From Bdellovibrionales bacterium (lineage in GTDB: Bacteria; Bdellovibrionota; Bdellovibrionia; Bdellovibrionales; Bdellovibrionaceae): a stretch of 64,000 bases of DNA. The notes beneath the pieces were generated by a model. It did no database searches. It was not told the DNA's origin and worked only from the letters and a program-made list of their open reading frames with translations. Below, piece after piece: positions 48,459 through 58,170 of the stretch. Position 1 is the first letter of the stretch. The number at the start of each line of letters is the position of its first letter. The position numbers and the translations under genes were made by a program. The stretch spans positions 453,888-517,887 of the forward strand of contig JADJOV010000002.1 in NCBI GenBank assembly GCA_016713585.1, read 5' to 3'.

Positions 48459-49468
48459 CCTCGCTCTGAACCTTGCCTTTTTGAAATAGTTTTCTCAATA
48501 CTATAAAAGAAAGGTGTCGTGGTTGCTGAACTGACATGTAGAATTAACTCAGCCAATAGACCAAATAGAAAAATACTGAGTCCTAGACCTGTAATCCCAA
48601 GAGCAATAATTAAAAGAGGCCGCGAATTTAATTGATAAGAAATGTCCCCAGTCACTAACCAAAATAGATGCTTAACAAGCAAATAAAAACCACCCGAAAT
48701 GCCCAAGCCCATGAGCGGCAAACCCGCCAAACCGAAGAAATACATTGGTCTAAACAAAAATGACGAAAGAAATATCATAGTCAAGAGGTCAAATAGACCA
48801 TGCAAATACCTCTTTAAGCCGTATTTACTTATTCCATGAATCCGCTTATTATGCGTAACAGGAACCTCGGCAACACGCCCACCTTGTCGCTCGACAAAAA
48901 CAGGAAGAAAGCGATAGAGATTTCCCGACAAACGAATATCCTTGACTGTCCACGATTTATAAATTTTGAAACCACTATTAAAATCATGCAATTTTAATCT
49001 CAGCACACGGCTAATTATCCAATTAAAAATCCGTGAGGCGACAACTTTCTCTAAAGAATCATTCCTTGTTCGTTTCCACCCTGAAACTAGGTCATAGCCT
49101 TCATTCAGTTTATTAACCAACTTGTGAATTTCGGTTGGTTCATCTTGCAAATCCCCATCCATTGTTAAAATCACCTCGCCACAAGCCTCTTTAAAGCCAG
49201 CCATGAGCGCCGCCGATTTTCCAAAATTTCGACGAAAAAAAATCGCCTTTATATTATCATTGCGCTCACACGCCTCGATTACTCTGCCCCGCGTGGAGTC
49301 AGTAGAACCGTCGTCGACAAAAATTATTTCATATCGATCGCAAATTTCACGCTGACCAAGAACCCTGCTTAGTCTTGATATCAAAATATCAATATTTTCT
49401 TCTTCATTAAGAACGGGAATGATAACGCTTAGGTAGTTGATATTATTCATTTTTGGGGAGCTTGGCAT
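48455..49468 (-). CDS. Polyprenyl-phosphate GT2 glycosyltransferase (ArnC/GtrB-like)
   Basis: The 337-residue protein has YLSVIIPVLNEEENIDILIS, VDDGSTDST, TMDGDLQDEPTEIHKLV (DxD), HDFNSGFKIYKSWTVKD and the two C-terminal helices (about 240-262 and 280-305) of the ArnC/GtrB/DPMS group. ISKYGLKRYLHGLFDLLTMIF is the usual segment before the first helix. These enzymes make undecaprenyl-phosphate sugars. It sits between the DprE2- and DprE1-like genes, which supports a polyprenyl-linked sugar pathway. The ATG at 49450 (MNNINYLSV) is a good alternative start. Confidence 0.88.
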   Translation of the reverse strand: MPSSPKMNNINYLSVIIPVLNEEENIDILISRLSRVLGQREICDRYEIIFVDDGSTDSTRGRVIEACERNDNIKAIFFRRNFGKSAALMAGFKEACGEVILTMDGDLQDEPTEIHKLVNKLNEGYDLVSGWKRTRNDSLEKVVASRIFNWIISRVLRLKLHDFNSGFKIYKSWTVKDIRLSGNLYRFLPVFVERQGGRVAEVPVTHNKRIHGISKYGLKRYLHGLFDLLTMIFLSSFLFRPMYFFGLAGLPLMGLGISGGFYLLVKHLFWLVTGDISYQLNSRPLLIIALGITGLGLSIFLFGLLAELILHVSSATTTPFFYSIEKTISKRQGSERG

Positions 49469-49493
49469 ATCTCCAAACCATTAGCAACTTTTT

Positions 49494-50849
49494 ATGTTGC
49501 CTTTTGCGCGGCGCCAGGCATATGTTTCGCGAGTGAAAGAATTTTTTAGAGAACAATACTCCTTAGATCTTCAAGTGGCACTTAACACACATGTAATTCA
49601 TGCTGAGGCGTTGTCTGAAGTTCCAAAGGATTTGTTCTATGCCCCACAAGGCGCTGGACTTTCTTATGTGGCAGCCTCCTTTGGCACAGGCATTTCGACT
49701 CTGAAGAAACCCCTAAACACCGGTATAATTAGCTTTGATAATTCCATGGGAACAATTGAACTTCAGAGCGGCTGTACATTGGGGCAGGTATATGATTTTT
49801 TGGTTGCTTCCGATTGGATGCTCCCCATTCAGCCTGGTCATCCCGCAGTTACAATTGGCGGCTGCATTGCCGTTGATGTACATGGAAAAAATCAATTTAA
49901 GGAAGGACTGTTTAGCTCGTCCGTGCGATCGATTCAGCTATTCCACCCTTCCTATGGAGAGTTGACTTGCTCAAATCAAGAAAACTCAGAGGTTTTTGAC
50001 TTAACAATGGGAGGACTCGGTCTGACAGGCTTTATTTTATCAGCGGCAATTCAGCTCATAAAAAAGCCCGGACTTTCTGTTACAGTTGAGAATATCCAAG
50101 TGAAAAATTTGATTGAGACCTATCAGATTATGAGCAGATTGAAGAATGAAAAAAGTCTACTCTATTCTTGGAATGATTGTTCTCACAGTGCCGCAACAGG
50201 CCGAGGCTACATTATTTCTGGCCAATACCAACCTGACCAAGTTTCTCAAAAGCCTTTGGCAGTGGCGACTCTTCGACCTCAAAGCCTGCCTTTTGCGCTT
50301 TTTAATTCACTCACAACGCCTGCGATTAACTTTGCCTATTACCTTTTGAATACAAAATTAAAAACCAAGGGAGTGCAATCCCTCTTTGATTTTACATTTC
50401 CGGTTCACAACAAGGTCTTTTATTTTTCATGGTATGGCCCTAAAGGTTTTATCGAGCGACAAATTCTGATACCAGAGTCTGTGATGAATAAGTATTTGGA
50501 CGAGTTTCGAGGTCTAATTCAGCGACATCGGCCGACTATTGTTCTTACGACACTCAAATCATTCAAGGGATCGAGCAAGTTTTTGAGATTCACTGGTGAC
50601 GGATTTTGTCTTTCATTGGACTTACCTGCAAACAATCAGGACCATAAATTTCATTTTGACTTGGATAATTTGAATTTAAAATACAATGCGATTGATAACT
50701 TTGTTAAGGATTCACGAGTGAACTCAAATCAAATCAAATCCACTTACTCAGATTATAACAATTTTAAGAGGTTGCTATTTCAGTTTGATAAACGCAGAAT
50801 CTTTCGATCACATCTTTCGCATCGGCTAGATTTAGATTCGAAGGATTAA
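49494..50849 (+). CDS. DprE1-like FAD-dependent oxidase
   Basis: The intact 451-residue protein has a FAD_binding_4 domain: APQGAGLSYVAASFGTGIST, and the segment QPGHPAVTIGGCIAVDVHGK matches the DprE1 motif (P.x.TxGGxIAxDxHGKN). Its C-terminus (DNFVKDSRVNSNQIKSTYSD ... DKRRIFRSHLSHRLDL) follows mycobacterial DprE1 almost phrase by phrase. A Cys in GFCLSLDLP lies where the benzothiazinone-reactive Cys is in that enzyme, and Lys of FVKDSR where its catalytic Lys lies; both from memory. DprE1 oxidises C2 of decaprenylphosphoryl-ribose. It diverges from the GT2 with 25 bases between. Confidence 0.8.
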   Translation: MLPFARRQAYVSRVKEFFREQYSLDLQVALNTHVIHAEALSEVPKDLFYAPQGAGLSYVAASFGTGISTLKKPLNTGIISFDNSMGTIELQSGCTLGQVYDFLVASDWMLPIQPGHPAVTIGGCIAVDVHGKNQFKEGLFSSSVRSIQLFHPSYGELTCSNQENSEVFDLTMGGLGLTGFILSAAIQLIKKPGLSVTVENIQVKNLIETYQIMSRLKNEKSLLYSWNDCSHSAATGRGYIISGQYQPDQVSQKPLAVATLRPQSLPFALFNSLTTPAINFAYYLLNTKLKTKGVQSLFDFTFPVHNKVFYFSWYGPKGFIERQILIPESVMNKYLDEFRGLIQRHRPTIVLTTLKSFKGSSKFLRFTGDGFCLSLDLPANNQDHKFHFDLDNLNLKYNAIDNFVKDSRVNSNQIKSTYSDYNNFKRLLFQFDKRRIFRSHLSHRLDLDSKD

Positions 50850-50925
50850 CCCCGCGAAACATTCCAAGTATAGGCTCAAAAACTATTCTCAAAAAACGGC
50901 CCGTTATCTTCTGGATTTCATCATA

Positions 50926-51795
50926 TCACTGGAGATTTGACCGCTCCTCTCGCGATCCCAAAAAATCATCCCTCCAGTCCTTATCCGTCAAATTCAATAC
51001 GGACAAATTCGATCTGCTTTCGGTCCTCTGGCTTGCCAATAACCCGACGATATTCTCGCTTTTTATTGGCAATCTAATCCTGCATATTTCAAGGAGCCGA
51101 ACAAAATAAAAGACAGGCATAATTGGAATATTTAAAAAAACAGGCCTCAACCTCAACCTGATTGCAAAGGTCTGAAGCAAAAATCTCATTGAAACTTGAG
51201 GCTCGTAATATAAATTCCACGCCTTTTCTTTCAAGTCGACAACACGAACAATAGCCTCGCAAAGATGACTTATGCCAATAATAGGAATATGAATGCTATT
51301 CCCACCCAAAATTGGAACAACAGGTAATCGCGAAACTGTGTTGACCATCTTCAAACACAAGCCACCTTTTCCTATGACCAGTCCGGGTCGTATGATTACT
51401 AAATCAGGGTCGGATAAAACACCTTCAGCTCTGAACTTGCCTTTTCCATATGCAGACACAGCTTCGGCCGTCGCAGAATATGAGCTTACAAAGATCTGCC
51501 GCTTAACCCCCTGTGCACGTGCAGCTTCAACCAAGCTCTGAGTTCCGGCGAGGTTAAGCTCAATATCAGCTTCATTGAGACTCCACGCCAAATGAACGAC
51601 ATAATCAACTTCTCGAAACAAATCGCTGGGTATAGGCTTGCCAAGGGCATATTTATGGCCTTGCACTCCAGGTTTGATCCTATGAGCGCCTGTCGTTGTC
51701 GAAAAACTGCCGGATACTCTATGACCACTTCTCAAAAGATATTCGCAAAAATGTGTTCCAACAAAGCCATTAATGCCTGTCACAAAGAAATGCAT
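50926..51795 (-). CDS. Extended SDR epimerase/dehydratase
   Basis: The protein (about 289 residues) starts at ATG 51795 after GAGGGTTAAG: MHFFVTGINGFVGTHFCEYL with GINGFVG. VDYVVHLAWSLNEADIELNL and IFVSSYSATAEAVSAYGKGKF follow, with a YGKGK instead of the usual YxxxK and STTTGA earlier. Later IIRPGLVIGKGGLCLKMV and VPILGGNSIHIPIIGI are those of nucleoside-sugar epimerase relatives. The C-terminal 70 residues resemble membrane-bound NAD-dependent epimerases. It is directly downstream of the GMC-like oxidoreductase, so a coupled oxidation and reduction of one sugar is possible. Substrate unknown. Confidence 0.7.
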   Translation of the reverse strand: MHFFVTGINGFVGTHFCEYLLRSGHRVSGSFSTTTGAHRIKPGVQGHKYALGKPIPSDLFREVDYVVHLAWSLNEADIELNLAGTQSLVEAARAQGVKRQIFVSSYSATAEAVSAYGKGKFRAEGVLSDPDLVIIRPGLVIGKGGLCLKMVNTVSRLPVVPILGGNSIHIPIIGISHLCEAIVRVVDLKEKAWNLYYEPQVSMRFLLQTFAIRLRLRPVFLNIPIMPVFYFVRLLEICRIRLPIKSENIVGLLASQRTESRSNLSVLNLTDKDWRDDFLGSREERSNLQ

Positions 51796-51796
51796 C

Positions 51797-53360
51797 TTAA
51801 CCCTCACGAATTAGACGAGCAATTCTCATTGAATTCGCCATTATCGTAAAGGAGTAGTTTTTTGCAGGCAACATTGAGAAATTGGCTGCATCCCCAATAT
51901 AAACATTCTTAGTTCCAAAAAGTTTTCCGTCCTTATAGGACTCAAGAGGTCCTGGCATCTCTCTCATCGGCAGTGTGCATCCATAGTGAAAACTATTACC
52001 TGGATCGGGATATTTACACAAAAATGGCGCGCTCAGAAGTCCCAGAGGTCTCAAGAGTCTGATCATTTCTGACTCCACCTGTCCTCTGGCGTGGGACTTA
52101 AAATTGAAATGAACTTTCCCAGCTTCATCCAGTCTCATAGCATTTGATAGAGTTGGGTCGCCCGGATAAAACACCTGCTGTATAAACAATGCCGCTTTAA
52201 GCAATCTCATGGCTTGAATGGAACTCCCAAACGAAAGCGGAAAATCAAATATCAAATCAGAATTAAGGGGCCCTGAAATTCCATAAAAGCTTGATATCAA
52301 TGCATTCTTATAAAGCTTAGATTTATAGAAAGAAAGAAAGCAAGCCGATGGATACGAATTTTCCTCCAGCTCAGAACCAAGCTCGCGAATATTTAGATAG
52401 GGAATGTAGCTAATAGCATTTTCTTGAAAATGAGTTGGCCTATTAAACAGCTTCAATGATTTCAAAACAATCCGAGTGGAATTAAGTGCGCTTGCCGCAA
52501 GGATAAGCTTTCGACACTTAAACTGAATCTCACTCGAAGTTGTAAGGTCAACTCCTTTAACCCAAACCTCATTCTGAGATTCCGAAAAGGTTTCAATCAA
52601 GACATTGTTCTTATATTTAATTTGATTTGTTTCAATTAATTCATTTAAGGTGAAAACCGGGTTATAAACTGACTCAATGTAGGGTTTAAAAAACTCAAGG
52701 TTAGAATAATCACACTTCTTACGTCCGTGGTGATCCCTCGATAGCACTCCCACTCTGTGCCGCCCCAGAAAAAGTCCCCCCTTTATTAAGAATCTCACGC
52801 CTTTTCTCATATCGACTCAAAAAAGCAGCTGCAACCTTCGGGAGGACAACGGGCTCCAGTAGAATCTCGTCGTCACCCACAAATTGAGCAACATCATCGT
52901 TGGCCCCAGATATTCCGATGTGGGAAGAGAGCTCATCATAAAAAACTTTGAGATCCTTGTAATCTATCGGAAATTGAGACAGTTCCTCATCAGAAAATCT
53001 CATGAGACCTGCCCCCCAAGCATTTGCGAGTCCCCCCTTTGCCGTTGAAAGAAGGGGAGCAAATTCCGTATCGTCAATTGGGAAGTAGTTACGGTAATTT
53101 TTTACAACATAATTAAACAAAGGGCCCTTAAGCTTTGGCGAAAGATAGGGAAGAAAAATATTATGAAGACTTTCAAAGCTATCTCCAATGAATTCTCTAA
53201 ACAGATCTTTCTTTTCTCGTTTCAACTGAAAAAGCTTGCCATCAAGACTATGTGGTGGTGGTACATTGCCAATATCCAATACTAAAACGTTTGTATTCTT
53301 CAAAGCCAGGGCCGCCGCCGTTCCGGCCGGCCCAGAACCCACTACGATTGTGTCAAACAA
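51797..53360 (-). CDS. GMC-like FAD oxidoreductase (one frameshift)
   Basis: N-terminal FDTIVVGSGPAGTAAALALK has the FAD motif GSGPAG. KGGLANAWGAGLMRFSDEEL is the usual second FAD segment of this family. C6 at 52776-52781 has one base too many: the corrected reading is LNKGGLFLGRHRVGVLSRDH, with the following HHGRKKCDYSNLEFFKPYIE. The C-terminal NVYIGDAANFSMLPAKNYSF followed by TIMANSMRIARLI is the GMC-like end, similar to the gene at 32912. The Cys cluster of that gene is absent. About 520 residues when joined. It overlaps a small upstream gene by 8 bases. Confidence 0.75.
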
Positions 53361-53775
53361 GATGATGCCTCCTAAGCTGCCATTGACCTAGGATCAACAA
53401 AAGAAATGATTCTATGGAAGCCTTACTCAATTGAAACAAGGCTACTAACCAAGATCTAGGACTGTTTTCGAAAATGATTGAATAAGGCCTTCGCACCTCA
53501 ATCAAAAAGGAGTATGTCTTAAACAATGCGGAAATGTTGTTATCCACCCTCATCACCCTGAGGGCGAGCTCAATGGCCTCTAGGTTCAATTTCTCTTTTA
53601 GAACATACTGGAGGTCAATTTGTTTTTTCTTAGCGAATTCTACTTGGTAAGTGTCTATGGCAAGAAGAAACCTCTGCTCCAACTCTTGGTCCCTTGGCTC
53701 CCGTGGAAAGAAGTTGCTGTGGATTCTCCCGTAGAACTCCAAATAGACCTGTTTGCTAGCACCCGTTGCATTCAT
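53353..53775 (-). CDS. Small hypothetical protein paired with the GMC-like oxidoreductase
   Basis: The 140-residue product has no signal peptide; it is alpha-helical and mixed in charge, with one hydrophobic segment near the C-terminus (IESFLLLILGQW). RFLLAIDTYQVEFAKKKQID and LEAIELALRVMRVDNNIS are amphipathic. Some GMC dehydrogenases have a small subunit encoded upstream, but the sequence does not match one I know. Overlap of 8 bases with the oxidoreductase start and a 6-base gap to the upstream membrane gene show that it is part of the same operon. Confidence 0.55.
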   Translation of the reverse strand: MNATGASKQVYLEFYGRIHSNFFPREPRDQELEQRFLLAIDTYQVEFAKKKQIDLQYVLKEKLNLEAIELALRVMRVDNNISALFKTYSFLIEVRRPYSIIFENSPRSWLVALFQLSKASIESFLLLILGQWQLRRHHLV

Positions 53776-53781
53776 TTTGAT

Positions 53782-55806
53782 CTAACCGCCCTGCCAGCAC
53801 GACTGCTTGACTTGATAGACTTCATATTTACTACCCTGGTGATAAATCAATTCAAGACACTGCCTTGTATCCGACGGAAAAACTTGGCTAAGCTCACTCT
53901 CAGTTTGAGGCCGATGACCCAAACTGCCATTAATCTCGCCCCAGGCCACATATATAAACCTAAGATTTCGCTCTTTTAACGCTGGGTATAAATTTGCCCA
54001 AGGTTTAAATACAATAGGATAATCGTAATACTTATCAAATCGACAGACACCAAACCAATCACCACACAAATTCAACTCATAGAAGTGAGGAATATAGGTC
54101 CACATCATGGGAGAAAGACTTAGGATCCCATCCTTGGAAGGCACTGTTTTTTTTAAGAAGTTCAATGAGTCAAACCTTTCTGTATCTAAGGAACGCAATT
54201 GCATTTCACGTTCTTGGGGGGAACTCCAGAATTGTACAGAATGTTTATATTTTTTGAGGGTAGTTGAAACAACAAGCACAGAAGAAAAGAAAACAACCAA
54301 TGGAAATGCTTTCTTAAATGATGGCAAAAATTTTATACGCTTTACCAGATCGTGCAACAAAGGGATCAGGATGAGTCCCATGCCTGCAAAAACGGGCAAT
54401 AAATATCGAATAACTTGGGAGGATATATACCAGCCATACACTTGCATTAATATGGCTAGGGTAAGGATTGCTAAACCAACATTTCGTCGATATTTAGAGA
54501 ATAGATTGAGCAAAAAAATGAAAATAAGAGTATAAAATCCATACGAAAAAAACATCTCATATGAATCAGAATCCTTGAAATACGAAAATTTCTCTGGAAA
54601 CTTCAGCATATCAAGAGGCACCGTAAAAAAACTCAATAGCTCTTTTGAATGGCCCCAGTGATCAATATTGGCCCCCTTGAAGCCATTATAGTCAGAAAGA
54701 CTCCATCCATAGAAATTTTCACTCGAACCAGCAAATGGAAAAAGAAGATTAGTTCTTGAAAGGAGGTTATGAAAATAGAATGGCAGAGTACAAGTTACAA
54801 ACAATATTGAGCCAAGCAGGACTCTCCGACCAACGTCAACGGCCTTGCCTTTTTCTAACTTCCAAAAGTGATAGATATAGAGCAGATATGTCATCGTAAA
54901 AACAGGAAAGCTGTAGATAAATCCGAAATGCTTTTGACCGGCCGAAAAGGCTCCTAATATCGTTAGCAAAAAAAGGTTCGTCCACTTTCGATCTTCTACG
55001 CAAATGATAAGCTGATACATCATGACAGAAATGAATAGCGTAAATACAGTATCCAGATTGGTGGTCGGAAAATCACGAAGCATTTCTGGAAACGAAAATA
55101 ACAGGACCATCATAAGAAGCGAAATGATAGAGTACCTTTTTCCCAAACTATAAAATAGAACCACGATTTGAACAAAAACTGCCATGTTGATGATTCTAAG
55201 AAAATGTTCATCATTGCCAAATATTGACAGAAAGAAAATATACCAACTATGGGCTAATTGTGGAAGAAAATGAACTCTTAAATAGGACGAGTAAATGTAA
55301 CTCCCTTGCAAAACGACTGTCTTTGGAAAAGTCACATGAAAAAGGCCACTATCAAAATCAATTGGCGCCGCAAGAAATCCATTTGTTGAACTTGTAAAGC
55401 AATATATGACAAGAAGAACTATTGTGAAAAACGCAAACATTCCAGCATAGACTATCTCTAATGATTCTTTTTTTAACTCAACATATTTTGAATAAATAAA
55501 ATAAAATAATCCAAAAAAAAGAAAAGGGATATAGTATGCTGGAATTATAGTAATTTTGTTCAGTAAGCAAAGAAGTGCGGCAAAAAATCCAAAACCAACA
55601 GCAAAAGCGGTTGTTAAGTCGTTCAGCTTAAATACTCTTTCAAGTAAAAATCTGCCCAATCCGGCACTAGAAATATAAAAAATGGCCGTTAGAAATAGAA
55701 ATTGCCCGACGGCAAAATAAACGTTCAGTTGATATGGAATCCGAGTCAGAATAGCATAAATTCCTAGCACAACCAAAAATAGTATCTTCCAGCTTGATGA
55801 ACCCAT
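53782..55806 (-). CDS. Large GT-C-like membrane glycosyltransferase
   Basis: The intact 674-residue protein has about twelve hydrophobic helices and ends in a soluble C-terminal domain (from about 530). After the sixth helix or so the loop reads AAPIDFDSGLFHVTFPKTVV, with the Asp pair expected for GT-C catalysis, and FPTTNLDTVFTLFISVMMYQ follows. The C-terminal region (SKDGILSLSPMMWTYIPHFY, CGDWFGVCRFDKYYDYPIVF) resembles the periplasmic domain of such enzymes, which use polyprenyl-phosphate sugars. It heads the minus-strand operon with the small gene, the oxidoreductase and the epimerase. Acceptor unknown. Confidence 0.65.
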   Translation of the reverse strand: MGSSSWKILFLVVLGIYAILTRIPYQLNVYFAVGQFLFLTAIFYISSAGLGRFLLERVFKLNDLTTAFAVGFGFFAALLCLLNKITIIPAYYIPFLFFGLFYFIYSKYVELKKESLEIVYAGMFAFFTIVLLVIYCFTSSTNGFLAAPIDFDSGLFHVTFPKTVVLQGSYIYSSYLRVHFLPQLAHSWYIFFLSIFGNDEHFLRIINMAVFVQIVVLFYSLGKRYSIISLLMMVLLFSFPEMLRDFPTTNLDTVFTLFISVMMYQLIICVEDRKWTNLFLLTILGAFSAGQKHFGFIYSFPVFTMTYLLYIYHFWKLEKGKAVDVGRRVLLGSILFVTCTLPFYFHNLLSRTNLLFPFAGSSENFYGWSLSDYNGFKGANIDHWGHSKELLSFFTVPLDMLKFPEKFSYFKDSDSYEMFFSYGFYTLIFIFLLNLFSKYRRNVGLAILTLAILMQVYGWYISSQVIRYLLPVFAGMGLILIPLLHDLVKRIKFLPSFKKAFPLVVFFSSVLVVSTTLKKYKHSVQFWSSPQEREMQLRSLDTERFDSLNFLKKTVPSKDGILSLSPMMWTYIPHFYELNLCGDWFGVCRFDKYYDYPIVFKPWANLYPALKERNLRFIYVAWGEINGSLGHRPQTESELSQVFPSDTRQCLELIYHQGSKYEVYQVKQSCWQGG

Positions 55807-55849
55807 GTCGACAATCTAGTGGCAAATTTTGGTTATTCAATTGTTTCTT

Positions 55850-56572
55850 CTATCTGCTTTTGATTTTTTTTGCAGGAGCTCCAACATAGATTCCATAAGG
55901 TTCAGTATCTTTATTGACGATTGAATTTGCCCCTATTACAGATCCTCTTCGAAGGGTAACGCCTGGCATTATTACTGCACCAGCCCCGATCCATACACCG
56001 TACTCAATCACTATTGGTTTAGGAATCACAGGACTCTCGAAAATGCTGATTTCTCTATTCCCAGTTGGGTGCTGACCAGAAGAAATCGTAACATTTGAAC
56101 CAATAAGAACAAAGTCCCCCATGGTAATGTCACCAATTGCATTTATATAGGAGCCCGAATTTATTCCGACATTGCTCCCTAGAATCAGTTTGCTTGTATA
56201 TACAAGCGTCACACGGGGTTGTATCCAAGCAAATCCTAACTTTTTTCTACACAATAGCTTCATAAAAAAATTGCGTACAATTAGTCCAAACATTCCCGGA
56301 AGAGAGCCTACAAGAAACTGCACCCACGCCTCAGCTTCAAGGGCGAGGAGACTTCGAAGTTCAATTGACTTAATTTTTCTAAACAAGAAAACTATTGCTG
56401 ACACCAATTCCTCGTAGATAGACGCTTGATATTGTCGTAAGCGACCCCAATAAACCATATATTTTTGCTTTTCTCTCAGGCACAGACGCTTTGCGCAGCG
56501 TGGTAAGAGCCGGAATCCAAAAAGCCTTAACCCAAACTGAAAGTCGGGATTATTGACCTTGGCGGACGACAT
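55850..56572 (-). CDS. Hexapeptide-repeat acyltransferase with long N-terminal helix
   Basis: Hexapeptide repeats start near residue 120: VTLVYTSKLILGSNVGINSG, GDITMGDFVLIGSNVTISSG, with the catalytic His in SSGQHPTGN, then IEYGVWIGAGAVIMPGVTLR and TEPYGIYVGAPAKKI. That is the maltose/colanic acid O-acetyltransferase group. The preceding 110 residues are helical and basic, unusual for this family. The M at 56572 (MSSAKVNNPDF) is a likely start, with an alternative at 56587. It lies 43 bases upstream of the GT-C gene; acetylation of the glycan is inferred. Confidence 0.78.
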   Translation of the reverse strand: MSSAKVNNPDFQFGLRLFGFRLLPRCAKRLCLREKQKYMVYWGRLRQYQASIYEELVSAIVFLFRKIKSIELRSLLALEAEAWVQFLVGSLPGMFGLIVRNFFMKLLCRKKLGFAWIQPRVTLVYTSKLILGSNVGINSGSYINAIGDITMGDFVLIGSNVTISSGQHPTGNREISIFESPVIPKPIVIEYGVWIGAGAVIMPGVTLRRGSVIGANSIVNKDTEPYGIYVGAPAKKIKSR

Positions 56573-56608
56573 TGCTAAGACAGACACTCCACAAAACGAG
56601 GCAAAAGT

Positions 56609-58101
56609 ATGTCAGTAAAGAAAGAGTCTATTCTGGTAATCGTATCATTCTTTGTTTTGTTTTTTGCCCATACAAAAATCCAGATGAAAGAATGGTACCA
56701 TGGGTATGGCGACAACGCTTTTCTTGCCCAGTTATTAGAAACCATTGCCGAGACCGGGTTACCAAACACTCAAATCAATACAACCGTCTATAGACTCTTC
56801 AAAACACTTTCTACAGATCCTGAGGTTCTATTGAAACAGGATTTTAAGGCTCCTTCTCCAGTTGTTTCAAATCAATTTAGAAAGCATACTTATTTTATTA
56901 CTTACCTCGTTGCCCCGCTAGCCACTTTTGTGCCGGGTAACGTCCTTTTGCCTGCCCTGAAAGTCGCTTGTTTTTTGTTGTTGCTTTTGTTTGCATATTA
57001 TTTTTACGTGTTCATGGGGTCCCTCGAATTGCTTCTTGCGCCTTTGTTTTTCTTGTATCAGCCCATCCAGTTTGGAGCGATGGCATTGGATACCAAATGT
57101 ATATTGATCGCATTTTTATGCCACTGGCTTTTATTTGTTTGATGTGGCTATATAATAACAAACTGTTTTCAGAGAGACTCTTCTATATTTTAGTTATCCT
57201 GTGCGTCATAATCACGGATCGATCTGGCATCTACATTGGGTCGGCGCTTTTATTCTATACATTGTTTAAGCATCTAAAATCTTTGAACCAGAGAAAAGCA
57301 ATTTTACTCCTTGGTGTCACTTCGGCTGTTTTTTCGTACTCAATAATCAAACTTTATTTGGACAATCCAGATTATGCCGATGTGGGAAGCCGCTTTTCGC
57401 TTGGGTCATTCTTAACATCTTGGAACACTTATCCCGATTTTCGAGAAAAATCATTGATTTTTCTTGTGATCAACATACCTCTCTTCTCTCTTATTTCCCT
57501 TTGGTGCTGGCCAGCCGCTCTTGTTGGGTACGGGTCTATGATTCCAAATCTTTTTGGAAGCATGGGCGGTGGCGAAAAGACGAGCTTCTTAATGCATTAT
57601 CATTCATTTTATTTTCCAATATTGGCTTGGGCGATGGCCTGTGGTGTTATTTCTTTTTATCAGAGGAATAAGAAGACTAAGCTTTTAGTTCCAGCACTTC
57701 TGGTTTTATCCATTATTCAAATCAATCGAGATTCGACCTCACCAGAGCTTTATGAGGCAAAAAGGGAGAACTTAAAAAATGCCGCCTTGTTTGCACCCTT
57801 GAAATACTTCCTATTAAACGAAACCCACAAAGAGTTTGTGGTTGAAGCTCGAAAGCAGATCGCTGCGAATGTTCCTGAAGGGTCGATAATTTCAGTTGCT
57901 GAGCCCTTGTTTCCCGCTCTTTATGAAAACAGACAGATCCACCTGTACCCGATGGGTATTGACGATGCTGATATTGTCGTGACAAGGGTCGAAAAAATTG
58001 ATGGCTCGTTTATCTACACTGGGGCGCCCACTTTTGTTTCTGATAAGGTGGACCTATACAATCGGGGATTGACAGAGCGACTTTCGAAAAAACAACTTTG
58101 A
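56609..58101 (+). CDS. DUF2079-like membrane protein (one frameshift)
   Basis: The first piece has YHGYGDNAFLAQLLETIAET, where the Asp-containing loop after helix one is that of DUF2079 (a GT-C relative), and VSNQFRKHTYFITYLVAPLA. At T5 57001-57005 one extra T changes YFYVFMGSLE to YYFLRVHGVPRIASCAFVFL and gives one protein of about 498 residues with DRIFMPLAFICLMWLYNNKL and SFLMHYHSFYFPILAWAMAC. The HYHS...P motif is typical of DUF2079. The end at 58101 may be displaced: reading past it in another frame gives DVENPQIIDGWAILKKL up to about 58165. GT2 follows. Confidence 0.7.
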
Positions 58102-58170
58102 TGTTGAAAATCCGCAGATTATTGATGGATGGGCCATTCTTAAAAAATTAAAGCTACCCCAGGGTCTAAG

